From: Pleodorina starrii
Taxonomy: Eukaryota > Chlorophyta > Chlorophyceae > Chlamydomonadales > Volvocaceae
NCBI GenBank assembly: GCA_030267565.1
Contig: BRXU01000002.1
Span: forward strand, 3,409,501 to 3,473,500
Direction: 5' to 3'
DNA: 64,000 nt
The notes under the pieces: generated by a model
Databases searched by the model: none
What the model was told of the DNA's origin: nothing
The model's input: only the letters and a program-made list of their open reading frames with translations
Shown here: piece after piece, positions 25,467 to 37,600 of the stretch
Numbering within the stretch: position 1 is the first letter of the stretch
Layout of the letters: every line of letters starts with the position of its first letter
Program-made: the position numbers and the translations under genes

Positions 25467-28400
25467 TGCGCCCGGGCTGTCGCTGGCTCCGGGCCGCCCT
25501 CCGCAGCCGCAGCCGCCATCCTGCCCCTCACCTCAGGCCCCAGCCCCAGCTTCCTCCGCGCGCAAACCCAAGCCCCCCATGCCCCGTCTTCGCCCCAGAC
25601 CCAAACCCATGCGCCCACGCCCACGCTCCCGGCCAGCCAGCACCCGGCCAGAACGGCAGCCACATTGCCAACCGCCCAGCCAGCCACCCAGCCAGACAGA
25701 CAGCCGCCCGCCACCCTTCACGCATGCACCCCCACCCTTCATCCGCCCCCCCCCCACCCACCCTGGGTAGGGCCCTCAGCGCCGCCCTCGCATCCAGGAA
25801 GGCCAGCCGGGTCCGTCGGGCCAGGAAGTCCTCCGGCGTCTGGCAATACTCGTGACGCACGCAGTAAACCACCTGGGATACAGCGCAGCGGGTGGGTGGG
25901 TGGGAACGAACGTGCGTGTGTGCGTGCGTGTGTATGCGTATGCGTATGCATGTGTGTGTGCGTGCGTGTCGGGGGCTGGGAACACATATATGAGATACCG
26001 GTATTGTGCAAGATGATTGCCTCTCTCTAGCCCCCTCTCCCCCCTAAGGGACTGTGTTCCCTTCTCTCCTCCCCTTCCCACTGCCCCCCCCCCCGGGCCC
26101 AGTACTACCCTGTACCAGCAATCATACTGCTCTCGGCCCCCCCACTATACGTGGATCACCCCCGCTGCCGCACCTCCGCCTCCAGGAAGGGATGTCCCTC
26201 CACCAGCCGCTGACCCAGGTTGCGATCAGAGGCGGTCTGACGGGCGGGGAGGGGTGAGTGATGAGGAGGGGGGGGACCGGGGGGTTAGTGGAGGGTTTGT
26301 AGAGGGTTCGAGGGTTCGGACTCGCTCTCATCTATGTACCGTAGTCATAAGAAGGGGAGGAAAGGGGGAGGAAGGGGGTTGTGCCTTTCACCTGGGAGCC
26401 CAGGGAGGACACCCCCCAGTTAGCGCGAGTTGGCACTTCGAACCCACCCTCACATCCGCCCACCCACCCACCTACCCACCTGCAGCACACGGCCCGCCCG
26501 GGTGCCGTACGCCTGCGCCAGGTGCTCCGCCGTACGCGAGTCGATGACCACAGCCGGGGGTCCGGGAGGGTTGCTTGCCGAGGAGAAGGAGGCGGCGGCC
26601 GGAGAGGAGGAGGAGGAGGAGACGAGGGGTGCGACGAGCGGCGCAAGGGGCCCGAAGTCCTGAGCTAGCTGTGGGGCGGGGTGTGATGGGGGTCGGCAGC
26701 GGGGGTTGGGTCAGGTCGAAAGGCGGGAGTTGGGTAAAATAGAACAGAGGGGTCGGCGTTGGGGCAGCGGCCCCGAAAACCCGCATACCTCCGATTCCTT
26801 CCCGGACCCCGACCCGCTCCTCCTCCGCCCCATTCTCCTCCTCCACTTCCCTCTCCCCCACTCCTCATCCTCTCACCCGGGCTCCCCTCCCCTCACCTCT
26901 GCCCTCCCCTGCCTCCTCCCCAACCCAATAAAACTCACTAAAACCCCGACCCAGCCACACCCAACCACACCCCCCCCACCCACACACACCCCGACGCGCA
27001 CCTGCGCCGCCAGTGTGTGGCTGTACTCGGGCCCCGCCCCCAGCAGCGGCACGCCCGTGGTACGGCATGGTCGTACATTCTGCGGCATGCGGCCTGTCGC
27101 CACCGCCGCGTCCACCGCCTCTTGCGCCATCGCTCGATAGGTCGTCCACTTACCCCCACTGGCGGTGATCAGCCCGTCACCCTCCTCGAGAATGACTGGA
27201 CGGGGGGCGGAGGGGGAGGGGTGGGGGGGGGGGCAGGGGGAAAGCAACAGTTTGGTGAGTATTGCTGATGGCTCTGTTTGCACACCGGGGGGTGGGGGTG
27301 ATGGGGAGGCCTCGGTGGACCACCTGGCTGCTTTCCTCCTTCCTCACAGTACACCCCCAATCACAACCCCTGCTTCACATCCTTCTATGAACCCCCCTAA
27401 TCCACCCACCCACCCAGCCCAGCCCAGCCACCCACCGTGGTCCCGCACTGTGTTTTGTGTGTCCTTGGCCCGTGGGTCGGCCGCCAGGGGCCTTATGCCC
27501 GACCAGGTCGACAGCACGTCCGAGGAGCGGACCTGGTCGGGAGAGGGCGAGAGGGAGGGAGGGAGTGAGGGAGGGGAGGGAGGAGGGGAGGAGGGGAGGG
27601 AGTGAGTGAGTGGGTGAGTGAGTGAGTGGGTGAGTGGGTGAGTGAGTGAGTGAGTGGGTGAGTGAGTGAGTGAGTGAGTGGGTGAGTGGGTGAGTGGGTG
27701 AGTGAGTGAGTGAGTGAGTGGGTGAGTGGGTGAGTGGGTGAGTGAGTGAGTGGGTGAGTGGGTGAGTGGGTGAGTGGGTGAGTGGGTGAGTGGGTGAGTG
27801 GGTGAGTGGGTGAGTGAGTGGGTGAGTGAGTGAGTGAGTGAGTGAGTGAGTGAGTGAGTGAGTGAGTGAGTGAGTGAGTGAGTGAGTGAGTGAGTGAGTG
27901 AGTGAGGGGAGTGAGGAGGGGAGGGAGTGAGGGAGGGGAGGGACTTGGAAAGCATTCCAAAGTAACGGGCTCTCGGGCTGGGTCGGGGGCTCTGGGGCCG
28001 TCAATGGCAATGTATGCCCGGCGGCACTCCTGTGATGCAGCGGCCCAAGATGCGGAGACGCGTCTTGGAAGGAAGGGTCTGGTTGTCTGGTTTTTTTGTC
28101 TCCACCGCTCATCACCCCACCCCACCTCACCTTCCCCTCACCCCGCCCCGCTGGGGAAACCGATGCACGATTCAAGCCGCCAAGTGGACAAAGCCGCAGC
28201 GGGGCGCCTCCAACCCTCCCCCTTCCCCCAACCACCCGCCCCCACCCCGTTGCGTTCCCTCGTCCCGGGCCGTTTTGATTACCCCACCCGCCCTCTCCCC
28301 TCCCCCGCCCCCTCCCCCCACCTGTATCCCCAGGTAGTCCCTCAGTGCCTCCAGTATGAATTCCACCTCCTCCCGCGAGGCCACCGGCCGGGGGGTCACC

Positions 28401-31400
28401 CCGCACTTGGCGTCAGTGGTACCCGCAATGACGGCGTCAAGGAAGGGCAACATGAACACCACACGACCGTCCTGGGGTGTGGGGTGAGGGGGAGGGGTGG
28501 GTGGGGGTGGGGGTGAGGGTGGTAAGAAGAAAGATACCGCAGCGAAGGGACGGAGTGGTGGTGGATGGTGGGTGGGGAGTAGTACAGTCTTGCCAGGCAT
28601 TAGGCTTTTAGACGGGCAGGGTGCGACCAAGACACGGAGGCGGTCCACCATCCACCAAGCGATTCACAGCGGAGGGGACAGGAGGCCAAACGGAGAGAAG
28701 GGAAGGGGGGTCAGGGAGTGATATGTGATATGCTCCTTCTTATAACAATTGAGACAAGGAGAGAAAGGAAGGGGTGGTGGTGGTACCGGTGGCGGCCGCA
28801 CCTTCGTCTTGGGAATGATGAGGCCGTTCCGGCTGTGTCCCCCGTAGAAGCCGGGCAGGGTGATGTGGGCACCGGCGGAGGGCTGGATGAGGTCGGGGCA
28901 GCCGGGCTGGGACATGTGACGCAGCTGGTCCACGAAGCAGCCGGTGGTGTTGAGGACCACGCGGGCATACACCTCAAAGGGCGGCTCAGAACCCAGGCGG
29001 TCCTGTACGACAGCGCCCACCACCTTGCCGTCCTGGTTCTGTACGGACGGCGGAGAGGCGGGCGGGAGCGGGAGCGGCGCGCAAAAGGGGGGGAGCTCGG
29101 TGGGTGTTGGCATCCCGATAGGAGGGTCGGGGTTGACCGGGGGGGTGGCGCGACGGTGGCGCCGTTCCTGGCTTCCTGGCTTCACGTCACCTCCTCCTCG
29201 CCCCCACGTCTCTCTCTCCCTCCCCACCCCCACCCACCCACACCTCGGCTCCCGGTGGGTTCCTGTCGGTGGGATCCCATCCTGTGTCCCCCCTGTAGCG
29301 CCTCGCATTCAAGTCGGCATCCCCGCCCTACATCCCCCCCCCCTCATCCCCACTCCGCGCCGACCACCGGGGTAACTACTACCACTCCGGGGTAGTAGTT
29401 ACCCCACCTCCCCTCCTTCCGTCCGAAACGTGGAGGGCCCACCCCATCACCCCCCCCCACACACCCACGTGCCTTAATGAGCTGCTTGCAGTCCACATAG
29501 TTGGCCACCGCCCCCCCGGCCGCTGCGGCGGTGCAGGCCAGGGCCACATTGTAGCGCGAGTCGTCGAAGTGGCCGTCATAGTACAGCACCTGCAGGTGGG
29601 GTGCCGACGAAGGGTTGGTGCCTTAGGGAGCAAACTTAGGGGGCGATGCGATGCAGGGCGATGCATGGGGGTCGTGACCGGCCGGACCGGGGCGGCGCGG
29701 GGGCTCAACACGTGACAAGGCAGGACAAGGCAAGGCAAGGCAGGGCAAGACAGGAGCGGCAAGGGCTCCCCCTCCCCCTTTTTGCCTCCATCCTCCTCCT
29801 ATACGTGGATAACCCCCCGCTCCCCCTCCCAAATCCTGACCCACCGCGCCCTTCACCGTGCCCTGCCCTACCCGCCCTCCCCCCTCCCACCTCCCCGGAC
29901 CCACCGCGCCCTTGAGCGAGCTGCCATCCGGCTGCGAGGTGGCGAGTGTGGGCACCAGCTCCAGAGCCTCCGCGGCCGGGACGTAGCGACTGGAGATGAG
30001 GTTGGAACGACCCGCAACCAGGTCGTACGCCTGCGTGTAGCCGGGAGCCGTACCAGACCGTACAGTGCCGTACCGTAAAAGGACATGCAGTACGGCCCGC
30101 GGTATCGCGGCATCGCGAAGGGAGGGAGGGACATCGTCGCCCTCAGCGCGCTTTCTGGCACCTCTCACCGCACACACATGTACTCGCTGTACACCGATGT
30201 GGCGATTATGACGTCGTCGTGGTGGTGGTGGTGATTATAACAGTTGCTACCGCAGAGTCAACCCACAACGCGGCGCAAGAAGCTCTCATCATGTTCTATT
30301 CCAACAAAGCGAGTTCAGGGTGGTCGGTTGGGTCGGACCGGAGATGGTCATCGGTCACCGCCTGAGGGTGGTTGAGGTTACCTCACCCGGCTGCCCCTCT
30401 GGTCCGATGCGGGTGGGAGGGAGGGCGGACCCAGGCCCCCAGCCCCCGGGCCCCTCCCCCACCCAGACCGCCGCCCGGGAAAGGGAGAGGGCGAGGGCGA
30501 GGGAAGGCGAATCGCCGCGTATCCCGCACCCGCCTTCGCCCCAATAACCCCCTCCCCTTGACCCCAACAACCCCCAACCCTCACCCCCGGCCACCCCAAC
30601 CGAGGGTCAGCCACCCCGGAGACCGGACACCCGACCCGCGGGTCGGTTGAAGCTGCTGCTGCTGCTGCTGCTGCGGGCACTGACCTTGAGCCCGGCCCAG
30701 TAGTACGGCACCTCCCACCACTTGTAACACGGCTGCGGGAAGGAGGCGGGTGGGAGGCGGGTGGCAGGAATGGGTTGGTGCTGGGTGGGCATTTGGCGGG
30801 TGGGTGTTTGGTGAGGTGAGTTGTGCGGGTGGGGACGGGTTAGATGTGGAGGGGAGGACAAACGGACGTGGGCCCGGGCGTGGGCGCGGGCGGGGGGGCG
30901 TAACTGTGCGCAGGATCCAAGGACCCACCTACCCAGCCACCCAGCCACCCACCCAGCCAGCCCGCCACCCACCGTGAGAATGGGCTGCGGTGCCGCCAGG
31001 TGTGGAGCCAGTGCCAGCATGGTGGCTCGCTCGTGGAGGGCCTCGTACACCAGCCGCAACTGACGAAGGTCGGCCTGGGGAGGCAGAGGGAGAGAGAAGA
31101 GGGGGGTTTACGTGGGGCTGTGTAGGTGTGGGGTACGTAGGGGCGGGGGCGGTGTGAGGGTAGACGATTGCAGGGAAGGGGAGGGGAGGAAGGTAAGCAG
31201 GGCAGGGGGCTGGACTAAAGCAACGGTGGGGAAGGGGCGAGCAGAGCAGAAGGACGCGGTGCGCGGGGTGGTGGGCGTGGTGGGGGTGGTGGGGGTGCGG
31301 GTGAGGGCGGGCCGTAGCACTGGGCGGTCGTCGTCTTGGGCGGTCGCTGGCGACGGCGACCGTTGGTGTGATTGGAGCGTGGAAGGCCAGCGGAGGGGCA

Positions 31401-32732
31401 GTCCCCGCCCCTGCTCCATACTCCACCGCCCCTGCTCCCCCGTTGCTGGGTTCAGGGTCCGTTTGCTAACGCCGTCTCCATTCCTTCGCTGCGGTATCTG
31501 CTTTCCTACCCCCGCCCCTGCCGCTCCGCCCCGCCCCCTCCCTCCCTCCCTCTCTCCCTCCCTCCCTCCCTCCCTCCCTCCCGCCCCCCCCCTCCCCCCC
31601 CACCTGGAACACCGCCTTCTCCAGGTACCTGACCCCCCCGTGAACCAGCTTGGTGGACTTGGAGCTGGTGCCGCTGCCGAAGTCCTCCCGCTCCACCAGC
31701 GCGGTGCGGAGGCCCCTGAGGTGGGCGTGGGGGTTATCCACGTATAGGCCGGAGCCCGTGAACGGTATGAAATCAGAAAAGTCCTTCCTGTCTGCAAAAG
31801 AAAAACGAGGTAAACTTGCAAGCAGCAAGGGCGTTAGATACAAACCGAGAAATTGTAGCGAGTCCGAGTTGAGCCGCCACGTGACGAGGACGAGACGAGA
31901 CGTAATGGTGGAAGCTGAAAATTCGCTGAGGCTGTGAGGTGACACGTTGCTGAACTGGTCGAGAAAATGCGGCTGGGATGCAAGGAACGCCCCAATCCCC
32001 GAAGCCCGCGAGGACCCAACTCACCTACAGCAGGCAAAAAGGACGCAGAGCAAGGAAAGGGCGACGTCAACAGACCGGAAGAACAGACGCAGGGACAGCG
32101 TTACCGGCGAGACCCCCATGCGTGGGGGGGGGGGGATGGAGGGGGGTAGAGGAGGGGGAGGGGGGATTTAAAGTGTGAATTTGCAACAATCAAACACGAA
32201 GCCTTTTTAAGGGGGAGGAGAGAGTCGCTCCGCGAGTCCGCATGGCGGTATGGCGGCAGCGGTCAGGGGACATAACAGCATAACAGGGTCGTGAGTCTTC
32301 TTCGCCCCCTCCCCCCCTTCCCCGCCTCCGGCTCAGTACCTACGCTCCCCCCAACCCCGCCACGACCCGGTCGTGGACTTCAGGGTTTTCACTACCCCCC
32401 AGCCCAACCCAACCCCGGCCCCTCCAACCCCCGGCCCCCTCCTACCGTGTCACCGCATCCAGCGCGCAGCCCGCCCCGGTGGCCCCCCCGCCCACAATCA
32501 GCAGGTCGAAGGGCCGCTCCCGGGTGCTGCCCCGCAGGCGCTCCATCTGGGTCGGCCGGGGCGGCGGCCTCTCGAGCAGCTCCACCGGATCCGCCTCGTC
32601 CGGCTGGGGGCCGCCGCGGGCCCACAGCGGCTGGTGCTGCTGGGTGAGCAGGTAGCCGGCACCGCCCACCGCGGCGAAGGCACCCGCGGCGGCGGCCACG
32701 GGCAGGTAGGACTTGAGGAGGAGGAGCGGCAT
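25044..32732 (-). CDS. mitochondrial FAD-dependent glycerol-3-phosphate dehydrogenase
   Basis: Oxidises sn-glycerol-3-phosphate to dihydroxyacetone phosphate and passes electrons to ubiquinone at the inner mitochondrial membrane (GPD2/GUT2/SDP6 family). Fourteen exons join in phase (minus order): 32732-32446, 31715-31604, 31074-30973, 30732-30685, 30030-29905, 29589-29473, 29038-28802, 28471-28322, 27532-27436, 27195-27002, 26668-26480, 26236-26174, 25872-25762, 25178-25044, for 655 aa. A hydrophobic N-terminal segment precedes the FAD dinucleotide fold [20 protein letters not shown]. Then come [47 protein letters not shown], and near the C terminus [18 protein letters not shown]. The calcium-binding EF-hands of animal GPD2 are absent, as expected in plants. 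Intron 6 probably uses a GC donor (AAG|GCACGT), the only choice that keeps phase. The start is the first ATG before the anchor. Confidence 0.93.
25401..25464. repeat. GA microsatellite in an intron
   Basis: About 30 GA units inside the last intron of the dehydrogenase gene. Confidence 0.95.
27600..27906. repeat. GAGT/GGGT tetranucleotide array in an intron
   Basis: About 300 bp of GAGTGAGT and GGGTGAGT units within the 789-bp intron between exons 8 and 9 of the dehydrogenase gene. Read on minus it gives long artificial Ser-Leu-Thr-His/Pro frames. The array is rich in GTGAG words, which on plus look like splice donors; on the transcribed minus strand they read CTCAC. Confidence 0.95.
28707..28742 (-). 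repeat. intron-borne GGAGCATATCACTCC motif, copy 1
   Basis: On plus GGGTCAGGGAGTGATATG, a small internal duplication (TGATATG), then CTCCTTCTTATAA. It lies in the dehydrogenase intron between exons 7 and 8, close to its 5' end. The same intron carries GATACCGCAGCGAAGGGACG near 28533. Confidence 0.75.
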
Positions 32733-34647
32733 GGCGGTTGCGTGAGGGGGAAGGAGGGGGTGGGTGGGTGTGTTGGCGCCGCCGGCGGTGGCGGTGTTGG
32801 GGGCCTGCGGGCCACCGCAGGCGGTGCGTGCTGGCCGCCGGCTGGTGGTCGCCGCTGGTGATGGTGGTGGTTGGCCTGCGGTGGTGGTTGGAGCAGGGCG
32901 GATGAGGAAGGGAGAGGGTCGTGGGGATGGGTGGTTAGCGGATGTGGGTCGGCGGAGTGGGTGGAGAAACGGGGGTGTTTGGGGCCCGATGGGCAGAGGG
33001 GGGGCGACGGCAGGAATACAAAGCGGCCGACGGTCAGTTGTTTTTTCAAACTTGCAGAGATGCGTAACGCCTGGAGCACTCGTCGTCCCATGTAGCTGTT
33101 GGCTCAGGGATGAGCGTGCCGTGTCGGCATTCCGCTTCGTCGCATAACAATTCTTCGACGCCGGGCACACTATACCCAGTCGTCCGAGCCCAGCTGGCTG
33201 CAGCTTGCCTTATTATGCAAGGAAATGGTCGGGGGATACTCACCACGCGCTACTTGTGGTCGGCTGTAGTGTTCAGGTCCGCACCTCCGGAACACAGCGT
33301 AGGCCGCTTAAGTGCAGATGACAAGCGCTATTACAGCCAAAACGGTGCCAGGTTAATGTGCCGAATATACGGGGCCGGCTGAGCAAGGGTCCTTGCAGAT
33401 ACCAGAGACCAAATAAAAAAAGTTTAGGTCCTCCTCTCCGCTTGATTCTTTCCAAGGCCTTTCGATGCGTAAGATTGTCTGAGAAGAGTGGAAATGCTAT
33501 GAATGCATTAATCCAGTACGTCTGGACCGTGGCTCCGCTAACGGCGCCTAACGGCTCTTTGTGCGTTGATCCGTTGAACGACAGCTGCTGACATCATCCG
33601 GTCGTCGTCTCGTCGAGGGACCTGAGGAACGCACGGCGGAAGGGTACCAACTTCACGATTATTTTACTTGGCTTTGGCCTGAAACTGCCTGTCAAAGTCC
33701 TAGGCGCCGGGCTACCCCAAACGGACCGGCCCCCGCAGGCGGGCGCACAGCGCCCGGGGGAGAGGACCTGAACTGCCGCAACTGTGCGCCAGGACGCTTC
33801 CCAAACGGTTAAACTCGCAACTTTGCTGGAGTGGGCCGCACATAGGAGGAAGATAGCATAGGCTGCCCTCTGGCGTCGCGAGATTTTCAAACCGTTGCCA
33901 ACCGTCTCGAGCTCCCGCCCATATGCCGGCCGCTTGGCGTTGAAGGAAGCGAACGCACTTTACACACATAACTACCGTACTAGGAATTCCAGTTGGGAAT
34001 TTCAGCCTGAAACCTCCAATTTGGGCAAACCTCCAGGCTACATATGCGTTAAACTTGAGTTGCGTAAGCCAACCGATGGCTCCCCGCTCGTGTTCAGAGC
34101 AGCAATCGCTCCTTTCTCCGCGTCCCCGCGGCCGCCAACACTCCACCACCAAAGTCACACCAGTCCGGTCTGCGGACGCTGACCGCGCTGCCGATGCGAC
34201 GCTGCACCACCTCGCTGCATTGCCTGCACCGTGTGCGGAGACCCGGCCCCCGGCCAGCCGTCACCTCCCGCCACCCGCTCCCTCCTTCCCGCCCCCGCGC
34301 TGCGCCGCCGCCGCCCAGCCCTACTCGGCCCCCAGGCCCCCAATCCTCTTCACCCTTCTCCCTCCACACCAGCCTCCCGCCCCCAGCGTGCCGTCTGGTG
34401 CGGCCCCACGTGCAAGCGACTGACCACACAGCCCACCTGCAACGACCGACCTACCGACCCGAACGAACGAAACGAACGAACGAAGCGAGGTACCGGCACC
34501 CCACCAGGGCTTTGCGTGTCACACTCAGTCTGTCCCCCGTGTCACCGCCCCCAGTCGGTCAATCGGAGCCGCCACCCCCATCCGACCTCGGAACCAGCTG
34601 CCAAGTGCCGCCAGACGCAAACCAGGCCACTGACCAAACCAAGCCCC
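32733..34647. other. intergenic region, no gene recognised
   Basis: Upstream region of the dehydrogenase gene and 3' flank of RHL1. 33040-34180 is clearly less GC-rich than the genes. Open frames of 60-150 codons here (for example 33712-34158 minus and 33895-34182 plus) have no recognisable domain. A minus-strand frame starting near 33091 begins with a basic, presequence-like stretch, but no splice to the dehydrogenase was convincing. Confidence 0.4.
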
Positions 34648-37600
34648 TCACGCAGCCCAATCCTCATCGTCCTCGTCGTCCACCCCCTCACTCTCAGACA
34701 CCTCCTCCTCCTCCTCCTCCTCATCGCTGTCCACACGCCGCCGCCGCTTCTTGGCCGCCGGCTTCGCCGCCGCTGCCGCCGCCGGGGCTGCCTTCCCGCG
34801 GCTCCCCGTCGGGCCCTTCCCCGCCGGGGCTTGGGCTTTGGCCTTGGTCCTGCCGGCCGCCGCGCCCTCCTCCTCGTCCTCGTCACCCTCCGAATTGCCG
34901 CCGCTTCCGTCCCCATCGTCCTCCTCCTCCTCGTCGTCGACCACCATCGCACCGCTCCCGTCCTCTTCCTCCTCCTCGTCGCCGCTGGCCCCCTCGCCGC
35001 CCTCCTCCTCAGACTCCACGTCCCCCTCTCCCGCGTCGCCCTCGTCGCCGTCGCTGCCGCCCTGCGGGGACCCACACACCCGCGGACCAGAACACCAGCC
35101 CACCCGCGGGAGGGTCCCGAAGGGCAGGAAATTGAGGGAGGAGGAAGGAACGGGGGGCGGACAAGCGGAAAAGGGCGTTCAGGCGCAACCCTCCCCGACA
35201 GACAGACACAAGGCACAGGCACAGACACGCACATGGACGTAGGTAAGGGTTGAGGGAACACCATCGCGCCCCTCGTTTTTCCCATTTTTCGCATCACCCC
35301 CAGCCTGTAACCGCGCAAATGCGCCGCGCCGCACCGCAGCTGCACCGCCCTCCCTCCCTCCCTCGCCTCCCCACCTCTCCATCCTCGCCCTCCGCCGCCT
35401 GCTCCTCCCCCTCGCCATCCGCCTCATCATCATCATCGTCCAACACAATCACGGGCGTCGCCGCCGCCCCTCTGCCCTTCCGCGCGGACGCCGGCCGCCT
35501 CCCTCCACCGCCGCCGCCCACGTCATCGTCGCTGTCGTCGATCGTTATAACCGGGGTCGCTGCCGCCCCCGCCCCCGCCGCCGCCTTCTTGCCCCGGGCG
35601 GTCGCCGGCATCTTGGCTGCTGCTGCTGCCGCTGGCGCCGCGGTCTTCCGGGCGGAGGCGGGCTGCTGCCGCCGTGGCGTGGCCGCCGCTGCCGCTGCCG
35701 TCTTCCCCCGCGCCGCCGCCGGCGTGGTCTTCTTCTGCAAGCAATCAAACAAGCCAAGCCAATTCGAGCCAGGCCAAGCCGATTCAAACCAAACCAAATT
35801 AAGTCAAGCGACGAGATGGGCGTGGGGAGGCGCAGCGAGACGCGCCGCTCGCCGCTGTCCGGGACATCCGCAGGTTTCAGGCTGCTGCTGCTGCCGCGCC
35901 CTCTGCCTCCCACACTTTACACCCACGTCACAAACACACAACCCGTGGTATTACCTTGGCAGCGGAGCGCCGCCGGCCCCCGCCGTCGTCATCGTCGCTG
36001 CCGCCCTCATCTCCGCTCTCGCTGTCCTCCTCCTCCTCCTCCTCCTCGCCGTCATCCGACCCCTCCCGGAGGCTGCGTTTCGCGACGGCGGCGGCGGCGC
36101 GCACCGCTGCCGCGCGCCGCGGCAGCGACGGCGCCGCCGCCGCCGCAGGCGTTCCGTTGGCAGCGGCGCCGCCATCCGCCTCCGTGCGCGCGCGCTTGAC
36201 TGCCCTTCCACCCGCCGCCGCAACTGGTGCTCCCAGGGGAGTCCCTTGGGCCACAATGCCGCCAGCCCGGCGGCGCTTTCCGCCGCCGACGCCGCCATCC
36301 TCCTCCTCCTCCTCCTCATCGCCGCCGTCGCTGTCGTCGCCGTCGGCGTTCACCTCCGGCGAGTCGCGGTAGAAGCGCCGCGTGGCGGCCCGCTGCGGTC
36401 GCTGCGAAGACGGCGGCGGGATGTCGGCCTGCAGGGAGGTGCAGAGAGGGGGGGCGGCGACCCGCGGGAGGGTGGCCATTGGAATCTCAGATCAGATCAG
36501 GTCAGGACTCCATCGCCGCACAACAGCGCCGCCGCCGCACACATGCAAACGCGGGCCCCTCCTCTTCCCCGTCCCGGGCCCAGTAAGAGAACAACCTGGG
36601 GTGAGCAACAGCAGAAGCAAAGCGCTCCCTGGGTCTCTGGGTCTCTGGAGCCCGGTAGCCCCGCTTGCTTACCTCCGCCGCCGGCTCTTGTGTGGGGGGC
36701 CCCGCTGCCGCTCCTGCCGCCGCTGCCGCTGCTGCTGCTGCCGCTCCGGCCGCTGCCGCTGCTGCCCCATGGGTGTTCCTGCTGGGGCCCCCCGCCTCAC
36801 CTTCCCCAGGGCGGGTGGCCGCAGCAGCACCGGGAGATGGGAGGGCGAGGGTGTTCTAAAACCAGCAGTAAGCGAACCACAGAGGTCACGAACAAACAAA
36901 CAAACAAGCAAACAAACAAACAAACAAGCCATTCCTTCGATGCGCTTTGAAACTTGTGCGACCCCTCCCTCCCTCCCTCCCTGCCTCCCCTCCCCTTCCC
37001 TCGCCTCCCCCACCCGCCAGCTGCCCAGCGCACCCACCGCCCACCGCCACCGGTCCGATCCAATCCGATCCGAACCGATCCGGCCGTGCGGTCACCGCAT
37101 TGCAGTGCGGCCAACCACCGGACCCAGCTTCCTCCCTCCCCCTCATACCTGGCTTGGGGCCGGCCCCGTACGCAAAGTCGTAGTTTGTGTGCACCAGCCG
37201 CGATGGGGGCTTGGCGCCCGCCGCCTCCGGCCCGGATGTGGCCGCGGCCGCGGCGCCTTGCTGCTGCTGCTGCTGAGGGTGGTTCTGTGGGTGGTGCTGG
37301 AGGTGGGGCGGCATGGGCAGGCGCTTCTCCTCGGGGTTGTCCTCCGCAGTACCCACCCACCAGACCTCCGAAAACACCAGCTGCCGGGGGTTAACGGGGG
37401 GAGGGTAACGCGGGTCAAGGGGGGGTATAGAGTGTAACAGTCCAGGTGGGGGAGGGAGGGAGGGGGGCCAAGAGGGCGGGGTGGTGCGGGGTGCGGGGGG
37501 CTGGCAACGGGGTGAGGTCAGGGCGGCCCTGCGTCCTCCGGTGGCCTCCTCGCCACCGTCCGTCTCTCGCTTAAGCCGCCTCTCCCCTCCCCTCCCCGCC

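Noticed and set aside
27344..28406. Long minus frames of Ser-Leu-Thr-His/Pro repeats
   Set aside because: They translate the GAGT/GGGT array in an intron of the dehydrogenase gene.
35250..36950. 566-codon plus frame
   Set aside because: Shadow of the acidic and Ala-rich RHL1 exons on minus.
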